DNA from: Microbacterium hibisci
Lineage (GTDB): Bacteria > Actinomycetota > Actinomycetes > Actinomycetales > Microbacteriaceae
Assembly (NCBI RefSeq): GCF_015278255.1
Contig: NZ_JADIJC010000006.1
Coordinates: 62,001-126,000 of the forward strand
Length of the DNA: 64,000 bases
Reading direction: 5' to 3'
The notes below the pieces were generated by a model. It was not told the origin of the DNA. It saw nothing but the letters and a program-made list of their open reading frames with translations, and did not search any database. Of this stretch, positions 56,277 through 64,000 are shown piece by piece; position 1 is the stretch's first letter; the number at the start of each line of letters is the position of its first letter. A program made the position numbers and the translations under genes.

Positions 56277-57248
56277 GTGACGTGGGATCCCCGCAGCCTC
56301 CCCGACCTCGCGGGTCGTGTGTACCTCGTGACCGGATCCAACGCCGGCCTCGGCTATTTCGCGTGCGAGCAGCTGGTGCGCGCCGGTGCCCGGGTGCTGA
56401 TGTCGGCGCGCCACCCGAATCGTCTGTCCGCGGCGCGTGCGGCGATCCGACGGCGGGTTCCGGATGCCGCAGCCGACGCCACGGAACCACTGATCCTCGA
56501 CACCAGCAACCTCGCCTCGGTGCGCTCGGCGGCCGCGAGCGTGCGGGGCCGGGGCGGGCTGGACGGCGTGCTGCTCAACGCGGGCGTCGTCCATGCGCCG
56601 AAGGAGCGCGAGACGACGATCGACGGGCACGAGGTCGTGTTCGCGACGAACGCCCTGGGGCACTACGCGCTCGGCGGCGAGCTGCTGACGGCGCTCGCAG
56701 AGGCGTCGGGCCGCATGGTGTGGGTGGGCAGCATGTCGACCTCGCTCACGCCCTACGACCCGGTCGACCCTCAGCTCGCCGACGGGTACTCGGCGTGGCG
56801 CGCCTACGTGCAGTCGAAGGTGGCCACGATGGCACTCGGCTTCGAGGCCGACCGGCGCCTTCGCGCCGCAGACGTGCCCGTGACGAGCGTCGTCGCGCAC
56901 CCCGGATACTCGACGGGCGGACGGACGCCGGGGATCGTGGGTGTCAACGAGCCGTCGCGGGCCAAGCGGTTCCGCGACAACCTGCAGGCGCTCGCGGCGC
57001 AGTCCAAGGAGCACGGCGCGTGGCCGCTCGTGCGCGCCCTCACCGATCCCGACGTCGAGGGCGGGGAGTTCTGGGGGCCGCGGACCGGCTCGCGCGGCGA
57101 GCCGCGTCGGGCGACCGCCGCCAAGATCACTCGCGACCTCGAAGTGGCCTCGCGGCTGTGGGAGGTCGCCCAGGCGGCGACCGGCGTGCGGTGGCCGCTG
57201 GCCGCGGCCGCGGCTGCCGGTGCGGCCAAGGGTCGTCCGGCCGCCTGA
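56277..57248 (+). CDS. Short-chain dehydrogenase/reductase
   Basis: A 323-aa SDR with coenzyme motif VTGSNAGLGYF, NAG motif LLNAGVVHA, catalytic Ser in VGSMSTS and YVQSK. Length and the C-terminal extension resemble retinol-dehydrogenase-like/protochlorophyllide-reductase-like SDRs of actinobacteria. GTG at 56277 lies seven bases after TAGGGT (56264-56269), suggesting a leaderless transcript; the long frame upstream is antisense to the HAD gene and not used. Confidence 0.87.
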   Translation: MTWDPRSLPDLAGRVYLVTGSNAGLGYFACEQLVRAGARVLMSARHPNRLSAARAAIRRRVPDAAADATEPLILDTSNLASVRSAAASVRGRGGLDGVLLNAGVVHAPKERETTIDGHEVVFATNALGHYALGGELLTALAEASGRMVWVGSMSTSLTPYDPVDPQLADGYSAWRAYVQSKVATMALGFEADRRLRAADVPVTSVVAHPGYSTGGRTPGIVGVNEPSRAKRFRDNLQALAAQSKEHGAWPLVRALTDPDVEGGEFWGPRTGSRGEPRRATAAKITRDLEVASRLWEVAQAATGVRWPLAAAAAAGAAKGRPAA

Positions 57249-57298
57249 CCCTGCATCCGTCGCCACCCGGTCTGGATCCGCCGGGGCCCGGGCACGAC

Positions 57299-57326
57299 TG
57301 CGGGGAGCCGTCTCCGACTCCCCGCA
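57299..57326. terminator. Hairpin between SDR and secreted protein genes
   Basis: TGCGGGGAG (57299-57307) pairs perfectly with CTCCCCGCA (57318-57326) between convergent genes. Confidence 0.7.
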
Positions 57327-57347
57327 GGCGCTCACTCAGTCATCGGG

Positions 57348-58916
57348 TCACGGGCCGAACATCGGGTCCGGGACCCACTGCCCGACATCGAGGTGGATGC
57401 CGTAGTAGGGCCGCTTCGCGATGGGTGCGGTCGTGCAGGTGTCCGCTGTGGTGACGCACGTGGTGTGCGACGCGAACTGACCCGGCGACGGGTTGCCCGA
57501 CGGCGCGCTGCTGTACCCCTGCACGTGGAGGTTGGTTCCGCCTCCCGCGAAGTCCCAGTCGTCATCGAGTGCGATGGTCACCCTCACCGTCCCGTTGCCG
57601 AGGTCGGTGATCGTCGCGGTGCCGACCGGCGTGGACTGCCCCGCATACACGGTGTACACGTTGTCGTCCTGCGGGTACTTCACGTAGGTGGCCCAGTTGC
57701 CGCCCTTCTTGGTGTTGTACGGCAGCGTGCCCGCCGTCGTGTTGGCCGCCCACGCCGTCTCGCCCTGGAACACCAGGCACTGCACGTGGATGTTCACGAT
57801 CTTCTCGACCGGTGGAACGCCCGCCGCCGAGAGGGTCGCCGTGTTCTTCACCTGGTAGTCACCGCAGACGTCGTAGTCGTCGTACGAGAACGTGTCGGAG
57901 TAGGTGAGAGAGCCGCCGTACGGCGCGGTGAACGTCTCGGTCCGCACGGTCGGCGGGTCGGTCGCGTCGTTCACGTCGGTGACCGTCGCGCTGGCGTCGG
58001 TCTCGGTCTTGGGGGCGCCCCAGGCCGGGATCGCGACGGGCGCGGCCGTTGAGTACGTGCCGCCGCTCAGCGTGGTGGCCACAGCGGAGTTGGTGCCCTC
58101 GACCTTGCCGGAGACAGACTGCGAGAAGGTGCACGTCAGCGACTGCCCGACGTCGAGCACGACGACGTCCTGTTCGAAGTCGATCGCCGGGTCGCCGCAC
58201 GTGATGTCGACGACGTCGGCCATGCCCCCGATCGTCATCGTGTCGACGACGTCAGAGACCACGGTCGCGGCTTCGCCGTCGTTCGTGACCGTGATGGTCC
58301 CCTTCACCAGGAAGGCGCTGTCGGTGTAGCCGCCGTACATGACGTCGACCGTCCAGTCCACCTGGCCTGTTCCCGACCCCGCGCCACCGGGCGCGTACAG
58401 CCAGACGTCGGACTTGCTGACGTTCTTGTCGAGCGTCCACTCATGCGTGCGGTGATACTCGGTGGTCATCTCCTTCGTGACGGTGAGGTGCTCGTAGGGG
58501 TCCTCCTGCGGCACGTACTCGTAGCAGAAGGTGATGTGGCTGATGCCGAACTTCACGGTCGGCTCGAGCGGCTGCTCGTACGGCGGCGTGAAGATGTCGT
58601 AGTGCGTGCCGGCTTTCACCAGCACCGCAGCCGGCATCGGCGTGGCGGTGAACGTGAACGAGTCGCCCAGCAGCGTCACGCTGATCGCGTAGCCCGCGAC
58701 CGTATCCTCCCACTGCGGGTCGACACCGTAGACGTACGTGCCGTCGTCGCCGGTGTCGAGCTTGATGCCGAAGTCGTAGCCCGCGGCCTTGCATTCGGCG
58801 GTTCCGCTGCCGGTCCTGATCACAGGCGCGTCCGTCGCCGAAGCGGTCTGGGCGACGAGCGCCCCCGCCAGGACGAGAACAGCCGCAGCCGCGACCGACA
58901 TCGCTTTTCTCAACAT
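57348..58916 (-). CDS. Secreted Ig-like/DUF11-type surface protein
   Basis: A 522-aa exported protein. The signal peptide covers about 1-28 (LRKAMSVAAAAVLVLAGALVAQTASA). The body is threonine/aspartate-rich beta structure: KEMTTEYHRTHEWTLDKNVSKS followed by WTVDVMYGGYTDSAFLVKGTITVTNDGEA resembles repeats of conserved-repeat (DUF11-like) cell-surface proteins. No sortase signal or C-terminal anchor is visible. ATG at 58916 with GGGAGGG upstream. The role is probably envelope or adhesion; uncertain. Confidence 0.8.
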   Translation of the reverse strand: MLRKAMSVAAAAVLVLAGALVAQTASATDAPVIRTGSGTAECKAAGYDFGIKLDTGDDGTYVYGVDPQWEDTVAGYAISVTLLGDSFTFTATPMPAAVLVKAGTHYDIFTPPYEQPLEPTVKFGISHITFCYEYVPQEDPYEHLTVTKEMTTEYHRTHEWTLDKNVSKSDVWLYAPGGAGSGTGQVDWTVDVMYGGYTDSAFLVKGTITVTNDGEAATVVSDVVDTMTIGGMADVVDITCGDPAIDFEQDVVVLDVGQSLTCTFSQSVSGKVEGTNSAVATTLSGGTYSTAAPVAIPAWGAPKTETDASATVTDVNDATDPPTVRTETFTAPYGGSLTYSDTFSYDDYDVCGDYQVKNTATLSAAGVPPVEKIVNIHVQCLVFQGETAWAANTTAGTLPYNTKKGGNWATYVKYPQDDNVYTVYAGQSTPVGTATITDLGNGTVRVTIALDDDWDFAGGGTNLHVQGYSSAPSGNPSPGQFASHTTCVTTADTCTTAPIAKRPYYGIHLDVGQWVPDPMFGP

Positions 58917-59255
58917 GATTACCCTCCCGATCGCGCGGTCTCCCGCGCGGAGGAGCGCTCGACGATGAGCGGGCCGCACGCACCCCTGGCGCGCGCCCGC
59001 CTTCGCGGTTTCCCTGACATCCCCCCGGTGAACGCCCCGGTCACCCCCGACTTTCCCCCAGTCGGCGTCCGAAGGCCATCCTCCACCGGGGATTGTCTCT
59101 CCGCACCGCGGCGGGGTCAAGACCACCACGTGCACGGTCCCCCGCCGTCCCCCGCCGTCCCCGTCGCACGAGGGCCGCGCGCCGGCGACGCCGCCGACGT
59201 TGTGTCGTCGGCGGGTGCCGCGACCCCGGGTGCCAGACTGACCGCAGGAGGTCGC
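58917..59255. other. Non-coding divergent region
   Basis: This is the 5' region of the secreted protein gene (minus) and the VIT1-type gene (plus). It contains pyrimidine-rich sequence, two copies of CCCCCGCCGT near 59140-59160 and short inverted repeats (GGTGA ... TCACC near 59028-59046). No ORF with coding character is visible and no clear promoter can be assigned. Confidence 0.5.
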
Positions 59256-59948
59256 ATGGCCCAGCTCGCCCCGTCGTTGTGGATGCGCTTCGTGGCGCGC
59301 GTGCGCGAGACGTCGTGGGCGATCGACGCGAACGACGGGATCATCGCGACCGCAGGTCTGCTTCAGGGCTTCGCGGGAGCGGGCGCGGGGGATCGGCTGC
59401 TGCTCTTCACCGCGGTGGCCGCCATGATCGCGGGCGGCCTGAGCGCCGGCGGCACCAAGTGGGCCGAGGTCGCCGCCGAGCGCGAGAGCGAGCTGGAGCT
59501 CGCCGCCGAGGAGCAGGCCGAGCTCGAGCGCGACCCCGCCGGTGAGCTGGCGACGCTCGCCGCTCACTGGGAATCGCGCGGGCTCTCGCCCGCACTGGCG
59601 CTCGAGGTGGCGCAGCAGCTGACGGCTCGGAATCCGATCGCGGCACAGCTGGATGCCGAGCACGGCCTCGAGGAGATCACCCACCGATCGGCGCCCTGGT
59701 GGGCGGGGCTCGAGACGGCGATCGCCTTCATGATCGGCGCCGCGATCCCCGTGCTCATCACGTTCCTCGCGCCCGTGGCGATCGAGACGTGGGCCATCAT
59801 CGTCGCGGTCGTCGTGTCGCTGGCGCTGACCTCGCTCGTCGCGGCCGGCGTGGGGCGCCTGTCGGCGCTGCGCATGCTCATCCGGAGCCTCGCCGTCGGC
59901 CTGGGCACCATGGGCGTCAGCTACCTCGCCGGCGTCATCTTCTTCTGA
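59256..59948 (+). CDS. VIT1/CCC1 family iron/manganese transporter
   Basis: A 230-aa membrane protein. AIDANDGIIATAGLLQGFAGAG is the family's first helix, a charged cytosolic helical region with many Glu (about 75-135) follows, and three hydrophobic segments lie in the C-terminal half. Relatives move Fe2+ or Mn2+ out of the cytosol. It is close to mntR-mntH, which fits metal homeostasis. ATG at 59256 with CAGGAGG upstream. Confidence 0.87.
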   Translation: MAQLAPSLWMRFVARVRETSWAIDANDGIIATAGLLQGFAGAGAGDRLLLFTAVAAMIAGGLSAGGTKWAEVAAERESELELAAEEQAELERDPAGELATLAAHWESRGLSPALALEVAQQLTARNPIAAQLDAEHGLEEITHRSAPWWAGLETAIAFMIGAAIPVLITFLAPVAIETWAIIVAVVVSLALTSLVAAGVGRLSALRMLIRSLAVGLGTMGVSYLAGVIFF

Positions 59949-60037
59949 CCGTGCCTTCTCCGCGACCCGTCGCGCGCGTCCGACATCGCCCGGCGCCGCC
60001 GGACGGTGTCAGGCTCTGAGCCCGCCGCAAGACGGGA

Positions 60038-60673
60038 TCAGGCGCTGAGCCACACCGCGCCGGCCGCGGCTGCGGGCAGGGCGACGTCGGCCTCACCGAC
60101 ACGCAGGGATGCGGCATCCGTCACCGTCACGACCGCGCCCACCGAGACGCCGGCCGTCTCGACCGCCCGGAGCAGCTCGGGGTCGCGGTCGCTCACCCGG
60201 AGCACGCGACCGGTGTGTCCCGCCGGCGCGGCGCCGAGCAGCACGAACGGCTCGCGGTGGACGTGCCCGTCGGCGTCGGGGATCGCGTCGCCGTGCGGGT
60301 CGAACCGCGGCCGGCCGAGGCGTTCGTCGATGCCCTCGAGCAGGCGGTCGCTGACGGCGTGCTCGAGCACCTCGGCCTCGTCGTGCACCTCGTCCCACGC
60401 GTACCCGAACTCGCGCACGAGCCAGGTCTCGATGAGCCGGTGGCGGCGGATGATGGCGGCGGCGCGCCGGGCGCCTTCGTCGGAGAGCGCGATCGGCCCG
60501 TACGGGCGGTGGGTGACGAGGCCCTGCGCGGCGAGCTTCTGCACCATCTCGGTGACGCTCGACGGTGCGAGTCCCAGCTCGGCGGCCAGCTGCGACGGCG
60601 TGATGCGATCGTCCTGCCACTCGGTGTGGTGGTAGATCGTCTTCAGGTAGTCGTCGACGGCGGGAGAGGGCAC
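60038..60673 (-). CDS. mntR: DtxR/MntR family metal-dependent regulator
   Basis: A 211-aa regulator. The winged helix (about 5-65) reads DDYLKTIYHHTEW, ITPSQLAAELGLAPSSVTEMVQKLAAQGLV; the dimer/metal domain holds WDEVHDEAEVLEHAVSD with the His/Glu ligands; a C-terminal SH3-like domain spans about 145-211. It lies 23 bp after mntH on the same strand, and two palindromic operators precede mntH, so Mn2+-dependent repression of this operon is likely. GTG at 60673 is preceded at five bases by TACCCT, so an internal promoter may also exist. Confidence 0.87.
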   Translation of the reverse strand: MPSPAVDDYLKTIYHHTEWQDDRITPSQLAAELGLAPSSVTEMVQKLAAQGLVTHRPYGPIALSDEGARRAAAIIRRHRLIETWLVREFGYAWDEVHDEAEVLEHAVSDRLLEGIDERLGRPRFDPHGDAIPDADGHVHREPFVLLGAAPAGHTGRVLRVSDRDPELLRAVETAGVSVGAVVTVTDAASLRVGEADVALPAAAAGAVWLSA

Positions 60674-60696
60674 GCTCCAGGGTACCGGGGCGCCTC

Positions 60697-62100
60697 TCAC
60701 GCGCCGGTGAGCACGAGGAACAGCAGCACGCCGTTGAGGACGATGAGGAAGACGGATGCCGCGACCCCCGCGATCGTCGTCCACACGCGGTTGCGGAACC
60801 CGCCGAGCACGTCGGCCTTCGCCGTGAGGGCGACCAGCGGCACCAGCGCGAACGGGATGCCGAACGACAGCACCACCTGGCTCAGCACCAGCGCCACGGT
60901 CGGGTCGAAGCCGATCGCGAGGATGATCAGCGCGGGGATGAGCGTGACGAGCCGGCGGGCCAGGAGCGGCACGCGGACGTGCAGCAGGCCGTGCATGATC
61001 TCGGCGCCCGCGTACGCGCCCACCGAGGTGCTCGCCAGGCCGCTGGCGAGAAGACCCACCGCGAACAGCGTTGCGACCAGCGGGCCGAGCCCGGCGTAGA
61101 GCGCGGCGTAGGCGCCCTCGAGCGAGTCGGTGCCCGGGACGCCGGCGAGGTTGGCGGCGGCGAGCAGCAGGATGCACAGGTTGACCGTGCCCGCGATCAG
61201 CATCGCGATCGTGACGTCCCACTTCGTCGCGCGCAGGAGGCGCTGCGTGGGGATGCCGCGCAGCTCGGCCAGCGCCGGGTCGGGCGCGTCGCGCTCACTG
61301 AGCGGGCGGGTGCCGGTGCCGGGACCGGTACCGGATCGGGGGGCGGTCGGCGCGAAGCGGTCCCGCGCGAGCGCCCGCGGGGGCGCGAAGCGGTCCCTTG
61401 CCAATGCACTGTGCGCGTAGATCGCGTGCGGCATGATCGTGGCGCCGAGGATCGACGCCGCCAGCAGCACCGAGTCGGTGCCCTCGAAGCGCGGCACCAG
61501 TCCTGCCACGACACCGGCTGGGTCGGGCGGAGCGACGAACACCCCGAACGAGAAGCCGATCGCGATGACGGCGAGCAGGCCGATCACGACGAACTCGAAG
61601 GGGCGCGGCCCGCGCCGGGACTGCACGAGGAGCAGCGTGATCGAGACGGCGCCCGTGATCGCGCCGCCCCACACGAGGGGGATGCCGAACAGCAGGTTCA
61701 GCGCGACCGCGCCGCCGATCACCTCGGCGATGTCGGTCGCCATCGCGACCAGCTCGGCCTGCAGCCAGTAGGCGCGGCGGGCCCACGGGTTGCGGATGCG
61801 CGTCCCGAGCGTCTCGGGCAGGCTCCGGCCGGTGACGATGCCGAGCTTCGCGGAGAGGTACTGGATGAGCCATGCCATCACGTTGCCGAGCACGACGACC
61901 CACACCAGCAGGTATCCGTAGCGCGCACCGGCGGTCATGTTGCTGGCGACGTTGCCCGGGTCGAGGTAGGCGACCCCGGCCACCAGAGCGGGCCCGATCA
62001 GCCAGGCGAGGCGCGGCATGGTCGCCCGGCGGCGGACGGGCAGAAGGTCCTCGCCCGCTCCGGGTGTCGTCCGCGGTGACGACTCGGCAGTTTTCGGCAT
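60697..62100 (-). CDS. mntH: Nramp family Mn2+/Fe2+ transporter
   Basis: A 467-aa proton-coupled divalent metal importer with about eleven membrane segments. The metal-site motifs are intact: YLDPGNVASN in helix 1 and ATIMPHAIYAHS in helix 6. The cytosolic loop after helix 6 is expanded and carries an 11-residue in-frame duplication (ALARDRFAP twice, DNA repeats at 61349-61364 and 61382-61397). The ATG at 62100 sits inside a palindromic operator, and TATGGT lies six bases before it, so the mRNA is probably leaderless. Confidence 0.93.
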   Translation of the reverse strand: MPKTAESSPRTTPGAGEDLLPVRRRATMPRLAWLIGPALVAGVAYLDPGNVASNMTAGARYGYLLVWVVVLGNVMAWLIQYLSAKLGIVTGRSLPETLGTRIRNPWARRAYWLQAELVAMATDIAEVIGGAVALNLLFGIPLVWGGAITGAVSITLLLVQSRRGPRPFEFVVIGLLAVIAIGFSFGVFVAPPDPAGVVAGLVPRFEGTDSVLLAASILGATIMPHAIYAHSALARDRFAPPRALARDRFAPTAPRSGTGPGTGTRPLSERDAPDPALAELRGIPTQRLLRATKWDVTIAMLIAGTVNLCILLLAAANLAGVPGTDSLEGAYAALYAGLGPLVATLFAVGLLASGLASTSVGAYAGAEIMHGLLHVRVPLLARRLVTLIPALIILAIGFDPTVALVLSQVVLSFGIPFALVPLVALTAKADVLGGFRNRVWTTIAGVAASVFLIVLNGVLLFLVLTGA

Positions 62101-62135
62101 GCCGAAACCATAGCTCGTTTTCGGCGTACCGAAAA
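62092..62135 (-). promoter_or_regulatory. mntH promoter with two MntR-type palindromes
   Basis: Operator 1 is the perfect 16-bp palindrome TTTCGGCATGCCGAAA (62092-62107), whose centre is the start codon itself. Operator 2 is TTTTCGG-CGTA-CCGAAAA (62118-62135). Their centres are 27 bp apart and flank the -10 element (complement of ACCATA, 62107-62112). The shared TTTTCGG half-site argues for one regulator, presumably the MntR encoded downstream. Confidence 0.75.
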
Positions 62136-62210
62136 GTACGGGAGGCGCCGGTGAAGGTCTCTGCCGGTCGGGAGCGGAGCGTGGGGCGGCGCCCACCCGG
62201 TGGGTTCTCG

Positions 62211-62624
62211 TCAGCGGGCGCGGCGCGCGCGGCGCAGACGCCACACGTTCCCGGCATCCGTCTCGTGCTGGAGCTCGTCGAGCGCCGCCAGCGCGATGGC
62301 GAGACCGCGGCCCGACTCGGCGTCGGCCCCGGGCATCGACACGGTGTGGAGGTCGATCAGCGCCGGGTCGGCCGTGTCGGTGAACACCGCTGACAGCGAG
62401 TCGTCGTCTGCGCCGAGCTCGACGGTGACGTGCACGGGCTCGCGGGCGAGCGCGTGTGCCACGACGTTCGTCGCCACCTCGCTCACGGCGAGGCGGAACA
62501 GCGTGGCGTCCTCGTCGTCCATGCCGGCGGTGTGCGCGAGCAGCTCGTCGAGCGCCTCGTGCACACGGTCGATGAGCGTCGCGTCCGCGAGGCCCTCGAG
62601 TCGCACGTCCGGCTCAGCCGCCAT
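62211..62624 (-). CDS. RsbW-like serine kinase / ATP-binding protein
   Basis: A 137-aa HATPase_c_2 protein. LFRLAVSEVATNVVAHAL is the N-box region (conserved Asn present) and GADAESGRGLAIALAALDEL the G-box. Such proteins are anti-sigma factors/kinases that phosphorylate a STAS partner. Its start overlaps the STAS gene by 11 bp, giving a linked partner-switching pair. No sigma factor is adjacent in the window. Confidence 0.83.
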   Translation of the reverse strand: MAAEPDVRLEGLADATLIDRVHEALDELLAHTAGMDDEDATLFRLAVSEVATNVVAHALAREPVHVTVELGADDDSLSAVFTDTADPALIDLHTVSMPGADAESGRGLAIALAALDELQHETDAGNVWRLRRARRAR

Positions 62625-62946
62625 CGAACGCCGACTCGGGTGTGGGGTGGTCGCGCAGCACCCGGTCGAGGTTGGTGAGCTTCAGCACCTTGCGGACAGG
62701 CTCCGAGGCTGCGGCGATCCGCAGGTCGCCCCCGGCCAGCCGCGCCGCCTTGAGTCCGCCGATCAGCGCGCCGAGGCCCGACGAGTCCACGAACTCGGTG
62801 GCCGAGAGGTCGACGACGATGCGGGCGGAGCCGCCGCCGACGAGGTCGTCGACGGCCTTGCGCAACCGCGGCACAGAGGTCGCCGTCAGGCGGCCTTCGG
62901 GGCGGACCACGGAGAAGGTGTCGCCGGGTATCACGATCAGATTCAC
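62614..62946 (-). CDS. STAS-domain protein (anti-sigma factor antagonist-like)
   Basis: A 110-aa single STAS domain. The phosphorylation site appears as FVDSSGLGAL, with preceding ARIVVDLSAT. It is the expected substrate of the neighbouring RsbW-like kinase. GTG at 62946 overlaps the glycosyltransferase stop by four bases, so all three genes are translationally linked. Confidence 0.85.
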   Translation of the reverse strand: MNLIVIPGDTFSVVRPEGRLTATSVPRLRKAVDDLVGGGSARIVVDLSATEFVDSSGLGALIGGLKAARLAGGDLRIAAASEPVRKVLKLTNLDRVLRDHPTPESAFDGG

Positions 62947-64000
62947 GAAGCCTCCTCGGGCTCGGGGACGGCGGGCCGCCGCGGCCCGCGGTACAGCGCG
63001 GCTTGGATGATGACGCTGAGGACGACCAGGTCGTAGATCACCCACACGGTGATCACGAGCGTGCCGGTGCCGTCGGCCGTGCCCACCGCCAGACGGGCGA
63101 GCCCGATGACGAGGGCGACGACGAGGATGGCGATGGCGGTCAGCTGCGGCCAGATCTCACGCCAGGGCGGTCCTGATTCGTCGCGGCCGTCCTTCCTGGT
63201 CACGGCGAACCCCAGCGGGCGCTTCAGGACGACGTTCGAGAACGCCGACGTGCAGGCCCTGATCCACACGGGGAAGAGCGCGAGCGAGTACTGCTGGCCC
63301 CGCCACGTCTTGAGGCCCCGTGCGACGACGAGGAACAGCAGCTGGTTGACGATGAAGTACGGCAGGAAGCGCGCGAAGAAGTCGAGGCTCCAGGCGGTGA
63401 CCGGCATCACCCCGAAGACCAGGTAGATGACCGGCGCGGCCAGGTAGACGATCGCGGTGAAACCCGACAGGTAGCTCCACATCGTCGCGAAGTACATCAG
63501 GCGCTGACCGGCGGACAGGCCCTTCTTCACGAGGGGGTTGTCGCGCAGCATGACCTGGAGCGTCCCCTGCGCCCAGCGCAGGCGCTGAGTCAGCATCGTG
63601 CGGAGATCCTCGGGCGCGAGGCCGTGCGCCAGGATCTCGTGGTGGTAGACGCTGCGCCACCCCAGGGCATGGAGCTGCATCGCCGTCGCCATGTCTTCGG
63701 TGACCGAGATCGTGGCCATCGGCTGCACGGGCTGCGCCTCGTCGGGTCGGTCCACTCGCAGCGCCTCGAGCAGCCCCGACACCGACTCCACTGCCCCGAG
63801 GGGCGAGAGCTCGCGGGCGGCGAGCGCGTCGAGTCCCGCGTCGTCGATCACGATCGCGTCGAGCTCGGCGTCGCGCTGCACGGGCAGCTCTCCGATCGAA
63901 GCGAGGTCCGCACGAAGCTGCGCGAGGTCGCCGCGCACGAGCTCGCGCGACGCCGTGTCGACGGCCGACTGCACGCGATACGTGACGTCGGCGATGGGCT
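62943..64000 (-). CDS. Cellulose-synthase-like glycosyltransferase family 2, C-terminal part (cut by window end)
   Basis: About 352 codons are visible; the N-terminal part with the first DxD lies beyond the window. The TED motif (ISVTEDMATAMQLHALGWRSVY) and QRLRWAQGTLQ (QxxRW) mark a processive BcsA/NdvC-type polysaccharide synthase, followed by five or six membrane segments. It is probably a beta-glycan synthase at the plasma membrane. Its coupling to a STAS/kinase pair suggests regulation of polysaccharide output or a stress response. Confidence 0.85.
   Translation of the reverse strand, partial: PIADVTYRVQSAVDTASRELVRGDLAQLRADLASIGELPVQRDAELDAIVIDDAGLDALAARELSPLGAVESVSGLLEALRVDRPDEAQPVQPMATISVTEDMATAMQLHALGWRSVYHHEILAHGLAPEDLRTMLTQRLRWAQGTLQVMLRDNPLVKKGLSAGQRLMYFATMWSYLSGFTAIVYLAAPVIYLVFGVMPVTAWSLDFFARFLPYFIVNQLLFLVVARGLKTWRGQQYSLALFPVWIRACTSAFSNVVLKRPLGFAVTRKDGRDESGPPWREIWPQLTAIAILVVALVIGLARLAVGTADGTGTLVITVWVIYDLVVLSVIIQAALYRGPRRPAVPEPEEAS

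Noticed and set aside
62092-62135. Iron box of DtxR/IdeR type
   Set aside because: The sequence does not follow TTAGGTTAGGCTAACCTAA; the CGGCATGCCG core and the mntH context fit a manganese regulator better.

Overview
The window is a high-GC actinobacterial chromosome segment (about 70% G+C judged by eye). Codon use, gene content (F420-type LLM oxidoreductase, short ClpB with a HAIR operator, DUF7144, PxKF surface protein, ECF41 sigma factor) and the very frequent GGATGCCKC / GMGGCATCC words point to Microbacteriaceae, most likely Microbacterium. Genes are dense on both strands. I see no rRNA or tRNA gene, transposase, integrase or CRISPR array. Many genes have TANNNT about 6 nt before ATG/GTG, which indicates widespread leaderless mRNAs. 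Convergent genes are commonly separated by palindromes built from the GGATGCC word.

Layout. 1-8.6 kb: end of an AI-2E family transporter, cardiolipin synthase, a tandem-repeat block, a formylglycine-generating enzyme, a GAP-family membrane protein, an F420-type oxidoreductase with a hypothetical partner, and two GT4 glycosyltransferases. 8.7-15.5 kb: a 38-aa membrane peptide divergent from an AdpA/GlxA-like regulator, DUF7144, a SulP transporter, ClpB and a nitroreductase. 15.5-19.6 kb: type III PKS, methyltransferase and flavin monooxygenase facing a UbiA prenyltransferase, probably making a prenylated or alkylated resorcinol/quinone. 20-22.1 kb: MFS exporter and ArsR regulator around a shared operator. 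22.2-28.5 kb: RraA-like protein, guanine-deaminase-like enzyme and xanthine dehydrogenase xdhA-B-C (purine catabolism); XdhB carries a strange repetitive tail. 28.7-34 kb: VOC protein, G6P dehydrogenase, then a tight operon of acyl-CoA-dehydrogenase-like flavoprotein, PIG-L deacetylase/NodS-like methyltransferase fusion and GT2 glycosyltransferase, which is my main candidate for an undescribed pathway.

34-46.4 kb: cold-shock protein with an upstream in-frame ORF, fatty-acid desaturase, ECF41 sigma factor beside a deletion scar joining two gene remnants, SdpI and small membrane proteins, PxKF surface protein, ABC-2 exporter, FMN reductase, a block of four palindromic repeats and a NarL-type two-component system whose regulator contains an in-frame palindrome. 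46.6-57.3 kb: MpaB-like oxygenase, VOC-HxlR-reductase operon, exonuclease III, pyrE, YdeI, MocR/PdxR regulator divergent from an aldo/keto reductase, NagD-like HAD and an SDR. 57.3-64 kb: secreted Ig-like protein, VIT1/CCC1 transporter, MntH-MntR with two palindromic operators, and an operon (cut by the window end) of a cellulose-synthase-like GT2, a STAS protein and an RsbW-like ATPase.
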